In this document: positions 1 to 10,380 of the stretch, one piece after another
How the letters are laid out: the number at the start of each line of letters is the position of its first letter
Position numbering within the stretch: position 1 is the stretch's first letter
NCBI GenBank assembly: GCA_001574975.1
Contig: KQ965810.1
Location: 2,280 to 66,279 of the forward strand
Source of the DNA: Gonapodya prolifera JEL478
Taxonomy: Eukaryota; Monoblepharomycota; Monoblepharidomycetes; Monoblepharidales; Gonapodyaceae
Direction of reading: 5' to 3'
Length of the DNA: 64,000 nucleotides
Position numbers and translations under genes: made by a program
Notes under the pieces: generated by a model
The model's input: the letters and a program-made list of their open reading frames with translations, nothing else
The model's database searches: none
What the model was told of the DNA's origin: nothing

Positions 1-210
1 TATGGACAAATTGATGAATCCCCAAAGCTTCTTGGAGACAATCAAGGGGCACAAGCACTTGCAAGAAACCCTGTTCATCACAAGTTGTCAAAGCATTTTG
101 ACATCAAGTATCACTTCATCAGGTAGCAGCTTGCAAAGGGAATCTTGTCTTTGGTATACTGCCCAACTCAGAAGAATGTTGCAGACATTAGGGAGTTTGC
201 GCACTGCACT
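1..210 (+). mobile_element. Ty1/Copia retrotransposon fossil, RNase H end
   Basis: A short stretch encodes residues like the end of a Copia-type RNase H domain: a HKLSKHFD-like block followed by LVYCPTQKNVADI. It closely resembles the RNase H tail of the second Copia fragment at about 3.59-3.75 kb but is not identical, so it belongs to a related copy. It begins outside the window. It is broken and fragmentary; no full-length domain is present. Confidence 0.75.
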
Positions 211-1239
211 TTTTTCATGTAAACTCTACCATAGAGCCTCAGTGGTGCAGCCTACAGGAAATTTAGGCATTGAAATTATCCTCAAGCCCCTGCCCAGAGG
301 AAAGTGCATTTCCTTGTCCATTTTTTCAACAGTTTGACCATGAAACATCATGAAACTTTAAGAGCGCCAAACGTTGGTTCAAGGCAACTAGTTCCTGCTG
401 GAATCATCAGGATCCAACAATTTCTCCTCTCGGTGGCAACCCTCAAAGTTGTTGCTAACTTAGAGACCCCGTTCTCCCGTTCCCAGCACTGCTTGCACTT
501 AAAACAGCATCAACTCTCTTCATTGGTCCATGGATTCACTCTGATGCTGTGGAGCGCTCTGGGGAGGCCTATTTTGGATGAGAGAACAATATTGAATTGG
601 TGAGTTCATGCCACATGAAATCTGCCTTTATTGCCCTGAATTTCACAGGAGATTGCATTGCTTGTGTGTACATATGAATTTTATACAGACCAAAGCTCCT
701 GTGTTGTTGGTGGTGGTGAGATTTTCAGTGGTGGTGGTGGTTCCTTCCATTGCCACTCGAAACACTCCGCCAACACCAGAACACCATCCAAAATAAGTAG
801 TCTAGCATCATATTCTTCTGTAATAGCTATAATATGCTCCTTTTAATGAAACTTTGTTGTTGCGATTGAGTTTGGCTGCCGATGAAGACCATTGACATCC
901 AACCTGCCATCCTGTGATTGAGAAGAGAGATAAAACACATGGCAGTGTCAGGCGTTATTTCTGAAGTGACACCAAAGTATGTTGGTGACTTTTCCCATCA
1001 GTATTCTCAGAAAGTCCTACAGTACATTTATTTTTTGCACAAACTGTTTCTATAGTAAATTTTCCTCTGGGGCTAGAGGAAATTTCTACAGGAAATTTTA
1101 CTGGATGTGCAAACTCCCTATTATGACAAAACCAGTTGCCAAACAATCTTTTGAGAAGCACAGGGAATCAATGGGGATGATGCAAGTTGTTTGATGGAAG
1201 TTGGAAGATTCACACTGGAGTGTTCATCTTCAGGGGGAG
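211..1239. other. no gene supported; AT-rich transposon-flanking DNA
   Basis: I see no recognisable coding region here, only short open frames with no family resemblance. A purine-rich run, CAGGGGGAG, directly before 1240 looks like the polypurine tract that precedes a Copia 3' LTR. The stretch is probably the decayed 3' part of the element whose RNase H remnant lies at the window start. Confidence 0.4.
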
Positions 1240-1510
1240 TGTTGAGATGAGTCATTGGTGACTCATACTGGATGACTCATGAGATGAGTCATAGGTGACT
1301 AATGTGGTGACATGGTTGACTCATAGATGACTCACACATGGAGTCATGGGATGACTCATAGTATGACTCATAAGTGTTAGTCATAACTCAGCAATGGGAT
1401 ATAAATAGGCCAGCTTTGTAGCATTCAGTGTGAAACATCAATCATCCATTTGGGCATAAAGTGAACCCAAACCAGCCAATCCTTAATAGAGGTGTTTCTT
1501 TGCTCTGAAA
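1240..1510 (+). mobile_element. LTR-like segment with TATA box and TGACTCA cluster
   Basis: The segment starts with TGTTGA right after a polypurine tract, as Copia LTRs do. It has many copies of TGACTCA/TGAGTCA between about 1248 and 1390, then a TATA-like GGATATAAATAGG at about 1397-1409. That order (upstream activator sites, TATA, transcript start) fits the U3-R part of an LTR. The 3' border is a guess because Copia reverse transcriptase sequence begins at about 1529. TGACTCA is the classic binding site of bZIP factors of the AP-1/Gcn4 family; that this LTR responds to such factors is inference. Confidence 0.55.
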
Positions 1511-2588
1511 CATCAATCCAGCAATAATGTGAGATTTAAAGCAAGATGGGTAGTCAGAGGATTTGATCAGGAATATGGAGTGAATTACAAGGAAACCTTT
1601 GCTCCAGTAATGCACACCAAAGCTTGGCACATTTTATCTGCACTAGGTGCAGAAATGGGGTACATCATTAAACAGCTAGATGTTAAGAATGCCTACTTGA
1701 ATGTAAAGTTAAAGGAGACAGTCTACATGGAGCAGCCTCATGGATTTGAAGAAGTGGAGGGATTTGCATGTCATTTGCACAAAGCCTTGTATGGACTTAA
1801 GCAGGCTGGAATTAACTGGTATGAGGAGCTCTGTGATGTGTTGTTGAACAAGATGAATTTTAGGAAACTACAAGCAGATCCTGTGGTATTTGTAAAAGAA
1901 GTTCCAAATGGAAAGTAGATTGCTGGAGGACATGTCAATGATTTTGCAGCTCTATTTCCTGATGAGGAGTCCTTCCAATCCTTTATCAAGGAGCTTTCCA
2001 AACATCTTGAGATATCTTCTGGGATTCTGGACATATTTTTGGGCATTGAGTTGAAGCAGGATCCTGCTACAAAAACTGTGAACATTACTCACAAGAAGAA
2101 ACTTGCAAATATTTTGAGAGATTTGGGAATGCTCAACTCTAGGCCTGTGAGCACTCCAATGCAGCCAAACATTGAGTTATCAAGGGCAGACTGCCCAAAA
2201 ACTGATGCTGAAAGGAGAGGAATAAATCAGAGGAAATACAGAAGTGCTGTGATGAGTCTGATGCATCTTATGATTATGACAAGACCTGACATCTGCCCAG
2301 CTGTGAAAATATTGTCAGAAGCTTTGGAAAACCCAAGTCTAAAGCATGTCAATGCTTTGAACTGGCTTTTGAGATACTTGAATGGTACTTGGAAGTATGG
2401 TGTAACATGTCACGTTTTTCACATACCCCCACCTTGCAGAGAGATACCCTCACTTTTGGAAATTTGATTTTTGCTTTACAGAGTAGACTATTTTAATTTT
2501 GCCCAATTCAAAATGGTGACTTATCTGATATCCTGCAAATCCAAAGTGTCACATTGTAGAAATGTGTTGGGCACACCTCTCCAAAACA

Positions 2589-2846
2589 GGAGTTTGGACC
2601 AAACTCCCTTTTCTGAACACCCTTCCCAAAATCAGGAGTTTGGTCCAAACTCCCCATTTTGAGATGGGTGCTAACATAAACAGGAGCTCAGACAAAACAA
2701 TTACTTAAATAGGTCTGGTGCTTGAAAACAGGAGTTTGGACCAAACTCCTGGTTTTGAGAAGGATCTGGTGCTTGAAAACAAGAGTTTGGTCCAAGCTCC
2801 CCATTTTGAGAAGGGTGCTCAGAAATAGGAGTTTGGACCAAACTCC
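2589..2846. repeat. five copies of a 19-bp perfect or near-perfect palindrome
   Basis: GGAGTTTGGWCCAAACTCC recurs at 2589-2607, 2635-2653, 2731-2749, 2782-2800 (two changes) and 2828-2846. Each copy sits in a longer degenerate unit with AAAACAGGAG upstream and a TTTTGAGAAGGGTGCT-like spacer downstream. The central base alternates between A and T. Each unit could fold as a short hairpin. Confidence 0.85.
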
Positions 2847-2880
2847 TGGTTTTAAGAAGGGTCAGGTGCTCTGAAATTTT

Positions 2881-2942
2881 GGTACCCCAGGAATTGAACT
2901 TGGGAACAGTTGATACAAAGCAAACACATTGCCAACTGCACC
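2881..2942 (-). repeat. tRNA-derived (SINE-like) segment
   Basis: On the minus strand the segment starts GGTGCAGTTGGCAATG, which resembles a D-arm/A-box. It continues with an AAGTTCAATTCCTGG T-arm/B-box that has a 4-of-5 paired stem and ends in GGTACC. The anticodon arm is poor and the acceptor stem does not pair well, so it is not a working tRNA. It is more likely a tRNA-derived SINE head or an old tRNA copy within the inverted-repeat element. Confidence 0.4.
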
Positions 2943-3795
2943 TGCTTCAAACTCCAGCAAACTTGCATTTAATATACATTATAAGTCTTATAAATTAAAT
3001 GATTTAAGAAATTGATGCTCTATTTGCCACTCCATGTTCAAAAAATTGTTATTTTACTTACACATATCTTTATTTCAATTGGTCTTTCAAATAAATAAAA
3101 ATTAAATTTTTGATTTTCAATTTTTAATTCCCTGTAAGCAGAAATCAATGTCACAACAACAGAGTTCACAAGTTCTCAAACCTGGTTTGGATTAGGTGGG
3201 GGTATTTCCCTCCAAGGTGGGGGTATGTCAGCCATGGGACATACCTTGGCAAATTTAATCCCAAGAGAAAGCAGATGCTGTCCCAATGGATTTGATTGGC
3301 TATTATAATGCTGATTGGGCAAGAGACAAGCATGACAGAAAATCAAGATATGGCTATGTGTTCTTGATGGCAGGGGGAGCTGTTAGTTGGTGGAGTGGAA
3401 AGCAGGATGTTGTGGCAACATCAACTACCCATGCAGAGTATATTGCTCAGGGCTATGCAACCAAGGAGCTTATCTGGATCAAACAATTTTTAGCTGAATT
3501 GAATCTTCCTGCAAATGAGGGCACCAAAGTTTTTGGAAATTCTATGAGCTCATTACCAATACTTTTGGGAGATAATCAAAGTGCCTTGGCATTAGCAAGA
3601 AAACAAGTTTACCACAAACTTTCAAAGCACATTGATGTTGAGTATCATTTCATCAGGGAGCAATTGTCAAAGAAGACTTTGAAGCTTGTCTACTGTCCTA
3701 GTCAGAAAAATGTTGCAGACATCATGACTAAACCTTGGTGGAAAAGGCAGTTCAAATTACAGAGGGATGGGATGGGGATTTCTGAAATTTTTTGA

Positions 3796-5400
3796 ATTAA
3801 TTTTTTGGAACCAGAACACTGAAGTGGGTCAGTTTCAGGGTGTGTGTTGATAATCTCTGGAATGATAGAATGAACCAAGGATTTTCACCTGCAGAGATAC
3901 AAATAATGTGGCAAAGGACCTTGCACCATGCTAGGAAAATGGAGTAAATTCTGGGCTTTGATATGACACCAGGATGAGCCTGATATTTTTAGTATTGGTG
4001 GAGATACAAATATCAGAGTATATTAGTGCTATACAAGAAGTGTGTATTTGACCAAAGAACAAAGTTTTACACAATCATGTCATCCTCACTATCCTTGAGG
4101 TTTGGGCTATGGAAACGCAGGGACTGCCTCAACAACACCAATGTGCAAAACCCAAAAGTAGCCCATAGCAGCCAACAGTGGCAGGACACACTGCACATAT
4201 GCCATATGCATGCTATATTGCTGAATGTTGTTTGGCCAGGGTTTGGGGTCTGCTGCAGCACCAAAACCTGTAGCCAAGTATGTGGGTGGTCCTTCAAACT
4301 GGTGCTCAAGCCCCCCAGCACTCCTAATTGCGCAACCCAAAACTCTGTAACACACATTTCCACATGCACAGTACATGGGAGAATGTGCTCTGGCAGAATA
4401 TTCCCAGATTCAACAAAAGAGGAATGGCCAACCCAAGCAACATGATTGCTTGAGCTCACCACACCTGGCACATGCCTGTCTGGTCAAACCCAGCAGAGGG
4501 GATCTTTTACACTATGTGATTTTTTTGAGCATGTCTCAAATCTCATTGCTATCACATGATATTGGTTCTCAAACATTGTCCAAGCCTGCTTTGTAGTAAT
4601 TGCATCATTTGCTTTTAAAATATCCTAAGGTGTATGAACCATGCCTTGGAATAGCCAACCAATTGTGTTGTCAGTGGCACACCAATGAAGCTGAAGGCAC
4701 AATTAGCCACTATGTACATCATCTGGTACAAGAATATGCTTATTGGTGAAGTCACAAAAACAGTGTAAGTTTTTGTTACTTTCTGAATTTTCTTGACATA
4801 CTTGAAAATTTTCTACTATAGTTTTGGGCTGAAAAAAATGATTCACTCATTTACCATTTACAGATGGAAACAACATTTCAAGGTGAACAGGAACAACAAG
4901 GGCAGTTGATGGTAAACTCTAGAAATATTTAAGGGACTCCTGGACATAGAAGGGCTTTGGGCTGGTGAATATAAAAATTCTAAAAACAGGAACAGTCAGT
5001 GACCAGAGGGCCCAAAGACTGTACCAACCACCTTGCAGGAGCACCAATTTTGAGTGCACCTTTTGTTTTTTTTTCATGAAATGTGACTCTGGGTCCAGTC
5101 ACATTTTTTCACTCCCAAGTCTGTCTGACCAGTGGAGTGAAACCACAAAAGGCTTGAATGCACTCTGACCCTTCAACATAAAAACCATCTTGGGTCCAGC
5201 AGTAAAACCTTTTTTCAATCAAGCTTCACAGACTTCTTGGCAGCTCTGTTTGGAATGGTGGCAACTGGCAAGTTTCATCGACACTCAAGAAGAACCTCAG
5301 CCTCATCATTTGCGCCAGTCAAGAATATTATTCTGACCTTTTTTTAACTTATTCCAAGCTGGTCACATTCATTGAAAAAGAATGCAACTCAGCAGAATCA
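3796..5400. other. no gene supported; AT-rich, probably decayed mobile DNA
   Basis: This stretch has the same AT-rich composition as the transposon zone. The open frames at 4026-4445 (+) and 4067-4471 (-) overlap on opposite strands and match no family I know. A TGTTGATAATCTC start at about 3846 could be a second, different LTR edge, but I could not find its partner. Base composition shifts to GC-richer host DNA at about 5.4-5.7 kb. Confidence 0.4.
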
Positions 5401-6034
5401 CCCACTCGCCAAACAGGTACAAGATGGCACAAAATCACAAGACCGACCAAGTTCCAAAGTGCCACCAATTTAGCGTCAAAAAAATTGTTTTTCTTCTCCT
5501 GCTCATTGCCAAAATGTCCGTCCTGCAAATTGTGATTTGTACTTTACTGGCTAAGCGCCAGAAACATCTCTTGGACCATTTCAGCCCCACAACCTTGCAG
5601 GGGGGGACCATACCAATCAAAATAATTCCGTCTACGACATTGCACATGTTGCAATTCACTGTGTCCACCCCTCGTACTATTCTCCTGTTCCCCAACCTCT
5701 CTTTGACCACGGCAGCGTGTTGTGCGGGACAGATGTAGAATCCTTGCCCAAATTACGGCGGGCCCAACGAGGAGTGGGTGTGGGGTCCATGAAGTCACCG
5801 CGGCAGTTGAGCTCACACAATTATGGGGCGTTGCCAAGGCAGCCTATTGGAACGCCCACTGACAACATCACAGTGCTTTTCATTTGATCGTCAAAACTCT
5901 GTACGCCATCCGCGTTCTTGGAGATGATGGTTCGCACCGCAGTCTGCAGAGCCGGACCCCTCACCCCACCCCGGTGAGGGCCGAGGCACGTAGTGTCAGC
6001 TCTGTCCTGGCGGTCCTTTGTGTGGTCTTGGCAA
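5401..6034. other. no gene supported
   Basis: The transition from AT-rich repeats to host DNA. Open frames at 5382-5738 (+) and 5435-5837 (-) overlap each other on opposite strands and resemble nothing I know. Confidence 0.35.
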
Positions 6035-6839
6035 TTAGGCAGCGACTTCTTCCTTAGCTATGGGCGTCGTGGGCTCGCCGGAAGCATCCTCGAGTGAGAC
6101 CTTGCGGGGTTCCTGAGGAAACCTCATGTCAGGACAATCCAGGTCCCCCGCAGCTCCAGCACCGTCGCACGGGTCCATGAGCACGGTGGAAACAGTCCCT
6201 TGCCGTCCTTCACGCCCACCGCAATATTGCATATGCAGTATCCTCGGGTTGGCCGCACACCTTGTCCGTGACATCCATGCGCCTTCACCGCCAGTTCTTC
6301 CGCGCTGCATAGATTACACCAAGCATCACGACCCTTTGTCTCGTGCGCCGCGTTCGCGGAGTCGTTGTAGGCACCAGCCCAGTTTATGGCTTCATAACGG
6401 CGAGATCCGGTCCACTTCAAGCGGGCGCTATTGCGGGGCTTTTCTGCGTCGGTAGAAGAGCCCACCGGCGTCGGTGTCTTTGGCGATACCGGGGTGATGT
6501 TGTTGCGCGACAGGGATGGGAACGGGTGAGTCTCTTTCAATTTGTTACGGAGGTAGGATCCCAGATTGGTCTGTTGCGTGGTCGCAGAATGGTGGTTTTC
6601 GCAAGAGCGCGTGAAGGTTGGTCAGGCCACCGATATCGGGAGACACGGAGGTGGATGTGAAAAGATTGACAGCGATGGGCTGCTGCGGAAACGGCGATTT
6701 GGGTTCGTGCTGTTGTGGGCCGACCGGCGGAGATTTGCATCTTGGCAGCGCGCGGGATGCGGATCGTGGCTTGCAGCGGGAGCAGAGGGACGATCGGAAA
6801 GTGCGTCAATGGATGCTGTTCGTCGAGTGCTGCGGACAA
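6035..6839 (-). CDS. hypothetical protein, uncertain spliced gene
   Basis: The minus strand is open over about 6124-6570 in one frame. It can be joined through a plausible intron (near 6209-6262) to a second frame that ends at a stop at 6035. An upstream intron (about 6573-6637) would link it to an Arg- and Ser-rich N-terminus near 6640-6800. The predicted protein has a Pro/Thr-rich stretch, then a segment with NWAGAYNDSANAAHE, and an acidic end. I recognise no family. It would lie divergently from mL60, whose start is only about 30 nt beyond the upper limit given. The plus strand is also open in places, so strand and exon choice are weak. Confidence 0.25.
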
Positions 6840-6867
6840 AAATTGTATATTTCACTCCAACGGGAAG

Positions 6868-7359
6868 ATGCTGGGCGCTTTCAGGTCGAGCATCGCACGG
6901 CTGGGTGGAATCTTCTGGTGAGATCGAAACAGCGTGCGTTTCTTTTCCCCTAATCTGTAACCTCACGCCGAACATCCCCCGCATGAAGGAAAGAGTCGCG
7001 ACCATGGAAAATGAACAGCACACGCAAACGCAACGTCAGGAAGCGCCTCAGAGAAGTCGACGACGTGGTATCGACACTTGTTGAATCGGGTGTCAACCTT
7101 CGCGCGCTGGTGGGTCGCTCCCATGTCGAAGTGGCCAGCATTCCTTGGTAACGAATGCACGATTACTTTGCAGGAAGAGGCCCAAAGGCTCCCCACCGCA
7201 AACACCCTCTCGCCGAAAGAAAAGTACTTCGTGTTCTCTCGACGGAGTAAGACGGACGTGAAGGGCCTCCACCTGGTTCCCCACTTCACCAAAGTGCCCC
7301 ACCCACGAGGACTGCCAGGAATCACATCTCGACCTTATTTCACTTCTACAAGTTTATGA
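6868..7359 (+). CDS. MRPL31: mitochondrial large-subunit ribosomal protein mL60 (MRPL31 family)
   Basis: A structural protein of the mitochondrial ribosome large subunit. My exon model is 6868-6917, 6989-7109 and 7174-7359, giving 118 residues, the usual size for the family. The N-terminus MLGAFRSS...GGIFWK, the basic RKRNVRKRLREVD block with DVVSTL, and the C-terminal SPKEKYFVFSRR...KGLHLVPHFTK are all diagnostic of yeast MRPL31/mL60. All three joins keep frame through GT-AG introns of 71 and 64 nt. The stop codon lies inside the last exon of bS18m on the other strand, so the two coding regions overlap by 25 nt. Identification rests on remembered family sequence. Confidence 0.85.
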
Positions 7360-7805
7360 CCGATTGGTAGCAACCCCATGTTCTGTGCACGCCTTATCGC
7401 TCGTGATACTTTCCGTTGATTGAGAATCGAGAGACCTGTGGTGGACTTTTATGAGTTTTTGGCACCCTTGCGATGGGCGAGGACTCCGACGCACCTGTTA
7501 AGCTTCGGGGCTTGATGTAACCCATGTCAGTCATAAATTCGGCGAGGAGGTGCGGATTCTACATTGCGTGGTGGTCAGACGTGTCCGAATAAAACTCCTT
7601 GCGCTGTCAAATACCTTGTACTCCTTTAACGGGTCTATATTCAGAACCTCTAAAAAGTCTGGTTTCCCCCTTGATTCACGACGTTTCCGTGATCTTTGTG
7701 GAGTGGAGGTCGAATTGTTGTTGGTCATAGTCACAGGTGTGTATGTCTGTCATCTTCTTCATTAGCAGAGTTTCCCGTCGTGAAACGAGGGCGGTCAACG
7801 AACAT
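7335..7805 (-). CDS. RSM18: mitochondrial small-subunit ribosomal protein bS18m
   Basis: The mitochondrial homologue of bacterial ribosomal protein S18. Exons on the minus strand are 7805-7735, 7693-7615, 7558-7495 and 7435-7335, giving 104 residues. The S18 signature is clear: EYKNPHLLAEFM, then GYIKPRSLTGLS and NQRKVSRAIRRAQNMGLLP. The introns are 41, 56 and 59 nt, all GT-AG. The N-terminal exon is the least certain; I start at the only in-frame Met, and the true start with its targeting peptide may be further up. It converges on mL60 with overlapping coding ends. Confidence 0.85.
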
Positions 7806-8164
7806 CTCCTTCCACAAAATCCCTCCTGTTCCGGAAGTAACGGTCTTGGGAGAAAGAGAATGTCAAAGCTGCACCTTCGTAGGGAATCGGCCAATCGTCA
7901 CACACCTGGCCGGGTATTCGCTTCCTGCGGTGGTGCTGTTGCTCCTGGCTGCGCGAATTGGACCGCTTTGCTCGTCGACGATTGGCATCGTTGGCCTGAA
8001 CGTGCTGGATGAGTTTCCGGTGGCCTTCGAGCGAAAACGATTGGCAGATGTCTTACAGAGCCAGCTGCCCGGCATAGCGTCCGCCCGCGAGAGCCGCGTC
8101 CAGCGAACCAACGAGAAGAGACGCGACATTCGCCGGAAGAAAAGATTTAACCGCCCCAAGTTCG

Positions 8165-10380
8165 ATGAACACATCAACGGGCGAAGAGAATCCGACGGCG
8201 GACGTGATCATTCTCGGCACTGATGCGACGCTTTCCATACTCGCAGCGTGCGTGTGGGCGAGAGAAAACTGGCACGCAGATCCCAAAGACTGAACAATTG
8301 GGATCCGTCTCTTTAGTGCCCTCTCCCGCATTGGGAAATCCGTGGTTCACATCGACTCTAATGGATTCTACGGGGGTCATGATCCATCGTTTTCGTTCAA
8401 GGACGTCCTCAAATGGATGCTGCGAGTGACAGAAGGAGCACATCCCGTGTTCGACCAACTTTCGGTAGATCTCCACCCCGATCCTGAGGGCATTTCCCAA
8501 AGCCCCCCCCCGCCAACAGGAGAACGGGATAGTGTGAGATAAGGAACGCACTTGTGCCCAGCGTCACATCACTCACCATTTCAATGAATCAGTCTTCGCT
8601 TGGAGAGGTGAAAACCACAGTTGTGGATCTCCTTGGTACTGGCGCATCCACAAACGCGCTATTGGAAACACTGGGTCTCACTTCAGTAGCGGAAGCACCT
8701 CAAGAAGTTCACCCGGCAACCGCCAATGATGATGCCATCGGCAGAGCAGCAACTTTGAAGAAATTGTTGAAAAGTAGCCGAGATTTCAACGTCGAGCTTG
8801 CCCCAAGAATCGCCCTGTCTAATGGCGCCCTCGTTGAACTTCTTATCAAATCGGGTGTCGGAAGATACCTGGAGTTCAAGAATTTGGAGTCGTTGGAAAT
8901 TGTTCAGGACAACTCTTTACGACAGGTACTTGCTCAAAAAAGTTGTCAATTTTCAGTTGGCTGAGACATAAATTCCAGGTCCCTTGTTCTAAAGAGGATG
9001 TCTTCTCGAGCAGCTTTCTGACTCTGCCCGAAAAGCGCCGGTTGATGCGATTACTGACGTCCCTTTCCCGGAAGGAAGATAGTGCAAGGTGAGCGGTCCC
9101 CCAACAGCTTCTGGGTCCGACGCACCCTCTGATTCTCCATCAAGCCTCTTTGATGCCGCGGAGCAAGGGAAGCAGTCAATTGATGACTATCTCGCGTCAC
9201 TACAGCTGAGCCCCAAGACGAGGCAGACGATCGTCAACGCTATTTCGCTCGCCACAACATATCAAAGCCCTGGCACTGGTGACTAACCCATGTGGATTCT
9301 ATGGCTATCTCTGTGGCATAACCAAGTGTTCAACCTTTCAGTGGATGCGGTTTCGGGGCTTCGGCGAATTGAGTATTTCTTGCAGTCAATTGGCCGTTAT
9401 GGGCCAATGCCTTTTCTGTGTCCGATGTACGGAGGCGGGAGTGAGATATCGCAAGGATTTTGTCGGTATGGTCCCTCCCATTCTTGTGCTTCATTTGTGG
9501 CTGCAACACTGACCGCTCGTGCAGCCTCAGCGCCGTATACAGTGGAACATATCTCCTTGACTACAAAATCGCGCGGATAGACACTCCCCCCACTGCTGGT
9601 GGCACTTTCAGCGTGCATGGTGCCGATGGACAAGTCTGGAACGGCCTGCGGATCGTTGCGTCACCCGATTACGACCCGAAACCTTCTATGTGAGCTCCAA
9701 CACGTGTGACCTTCTTCCTCTGGTTGTGCCACCTAAGAGCAGAATTACATCCCACCTCTCCCGCGCTATCGTCATTGCCCGAACGCGTGACGCAGATGCC
9801 TGTCCACCGCTTAGCCTAACAGTTATGCCTCCAGGCGAGGTAGGAAACGAGAACAGAGTGACTGTATTGCAGTGCAGCAATTCCAGTGGTGCGGCTCCAA
9901 GAGGAAATGGTAAGATGTTGTGCAAACGTGGTTTGAACCTGCTCTTCATTCCTTTCGCTTATAACAGCGATTTTATATTTCTGTACCGAACATAACGGTG
10001 GTCCCCGCCTGGACTTACAGTCAACGGTGGAGAAATTTGTTCAGGGCAATGTCGGAACTGAAGACTCCGCAGAAGGTATGAGGATAGAAACCCAGCGTTT
10101 CACGAGATTTGCATTGAAGGGAAATGGCACTCTTTCCCATTAACCAGGCCTTAAACCAAATTTGGTACCATGCGCTGCTATATATTACCGCCATTTGATT
10201 CGGCGAGTCGTACACCAAAACCTTTCAGACAGTACTGAGATACACCACTGCTCTGACTCTCCCAAGAGTTTGGACTTGGACGACTGTGTTGCAGAAGCCC
10301 ATAGTCTCTTTGTTAGCCTCGTTGGAGAAGACATTCCTTTCTTCCCGCCTCTGCCTGAAGTTGATGAAAGTACTATCTGA
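8165..10380 (+). CDS. MRS6: Rab escort protein (REP), GDI superfamily
   Basis: Presents newly made Rab GTPases to Rab geranylgeranyl transferase and delivers them to membranes. I resolve ten exons: 8165-8247, 8317-8533, 8593-8925, 8979-9088, 9145-9278, 9342-9465, 9525-9689, 9740-9909, 9968-10075 and 10148-10380. The N-terminus has the GDI/REP dinucleotide-fold start (DVIILGTDATLSILAAA, then GKSVVHIDSNGFYGG). Further on come LAPRIALSNGALVELLIKSG with YLEFKN, VPCSKEDVF...EKRRLMRLL, and GRYGPMPFLCPMYGGGSEISQGFCR. The C-terminal third carries the acidic PFFPPLPEVDES tail. The 9690-9739 intron is the weakest join. The stop codon overlaps the 3' end of the A49 gene. The gene for the partner transferase alpha subunit lies at the far end of this window. 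Confidence 0.9.

Larger units (their letters stand above)
2421..3228. mobile_element. non-autonomous inverted-repeat element inside the Copia fossil
   Basis: The left end (2421-2452, starting ACATACCCCCACCTTG) matches the reverse complement of the right end (3195-3228) at most of about 32 positions, so the element has terminal inverted repeats. It carries no transposase frame. Inside are five palindromic repeats (2589-2846) and a tRNA-like stretch. I could not define a clean target-site duplication. A MITE-like DNA element is the simplest reading. The superfamily cannot be named from what is visible. Confidence 0.6.
1529..3795 (+). mobile_element. Ty1/Copia retrotransposon fossil (RT and RNase H), interrupted by a DNA element
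   Basis: The first part (about 1529-2420) encodes Copia reverse transcriptase, including the hallmark KALYGLKQA. The last part (3286-3795) encodes Copia RNase H, with ADWARDKHDRKS, a W.SGKQ.VVATSTTHAEY block and QKNVADIMTKP. Gag, protease and integrase are not seen. An inverted-repeat element of about 0.8 kb (2421-3228) has inserted between the two parts. The copy is broken and incomplete. Its decay and the nested insertion say it is not recent. Confidence 0.9.

Noticed and set aside
4026-4471. Overlapping frames on both strands that might be a transposase
   Set aside because: No DDE or other catalytic motif and no terminal repeats could be tied to them.
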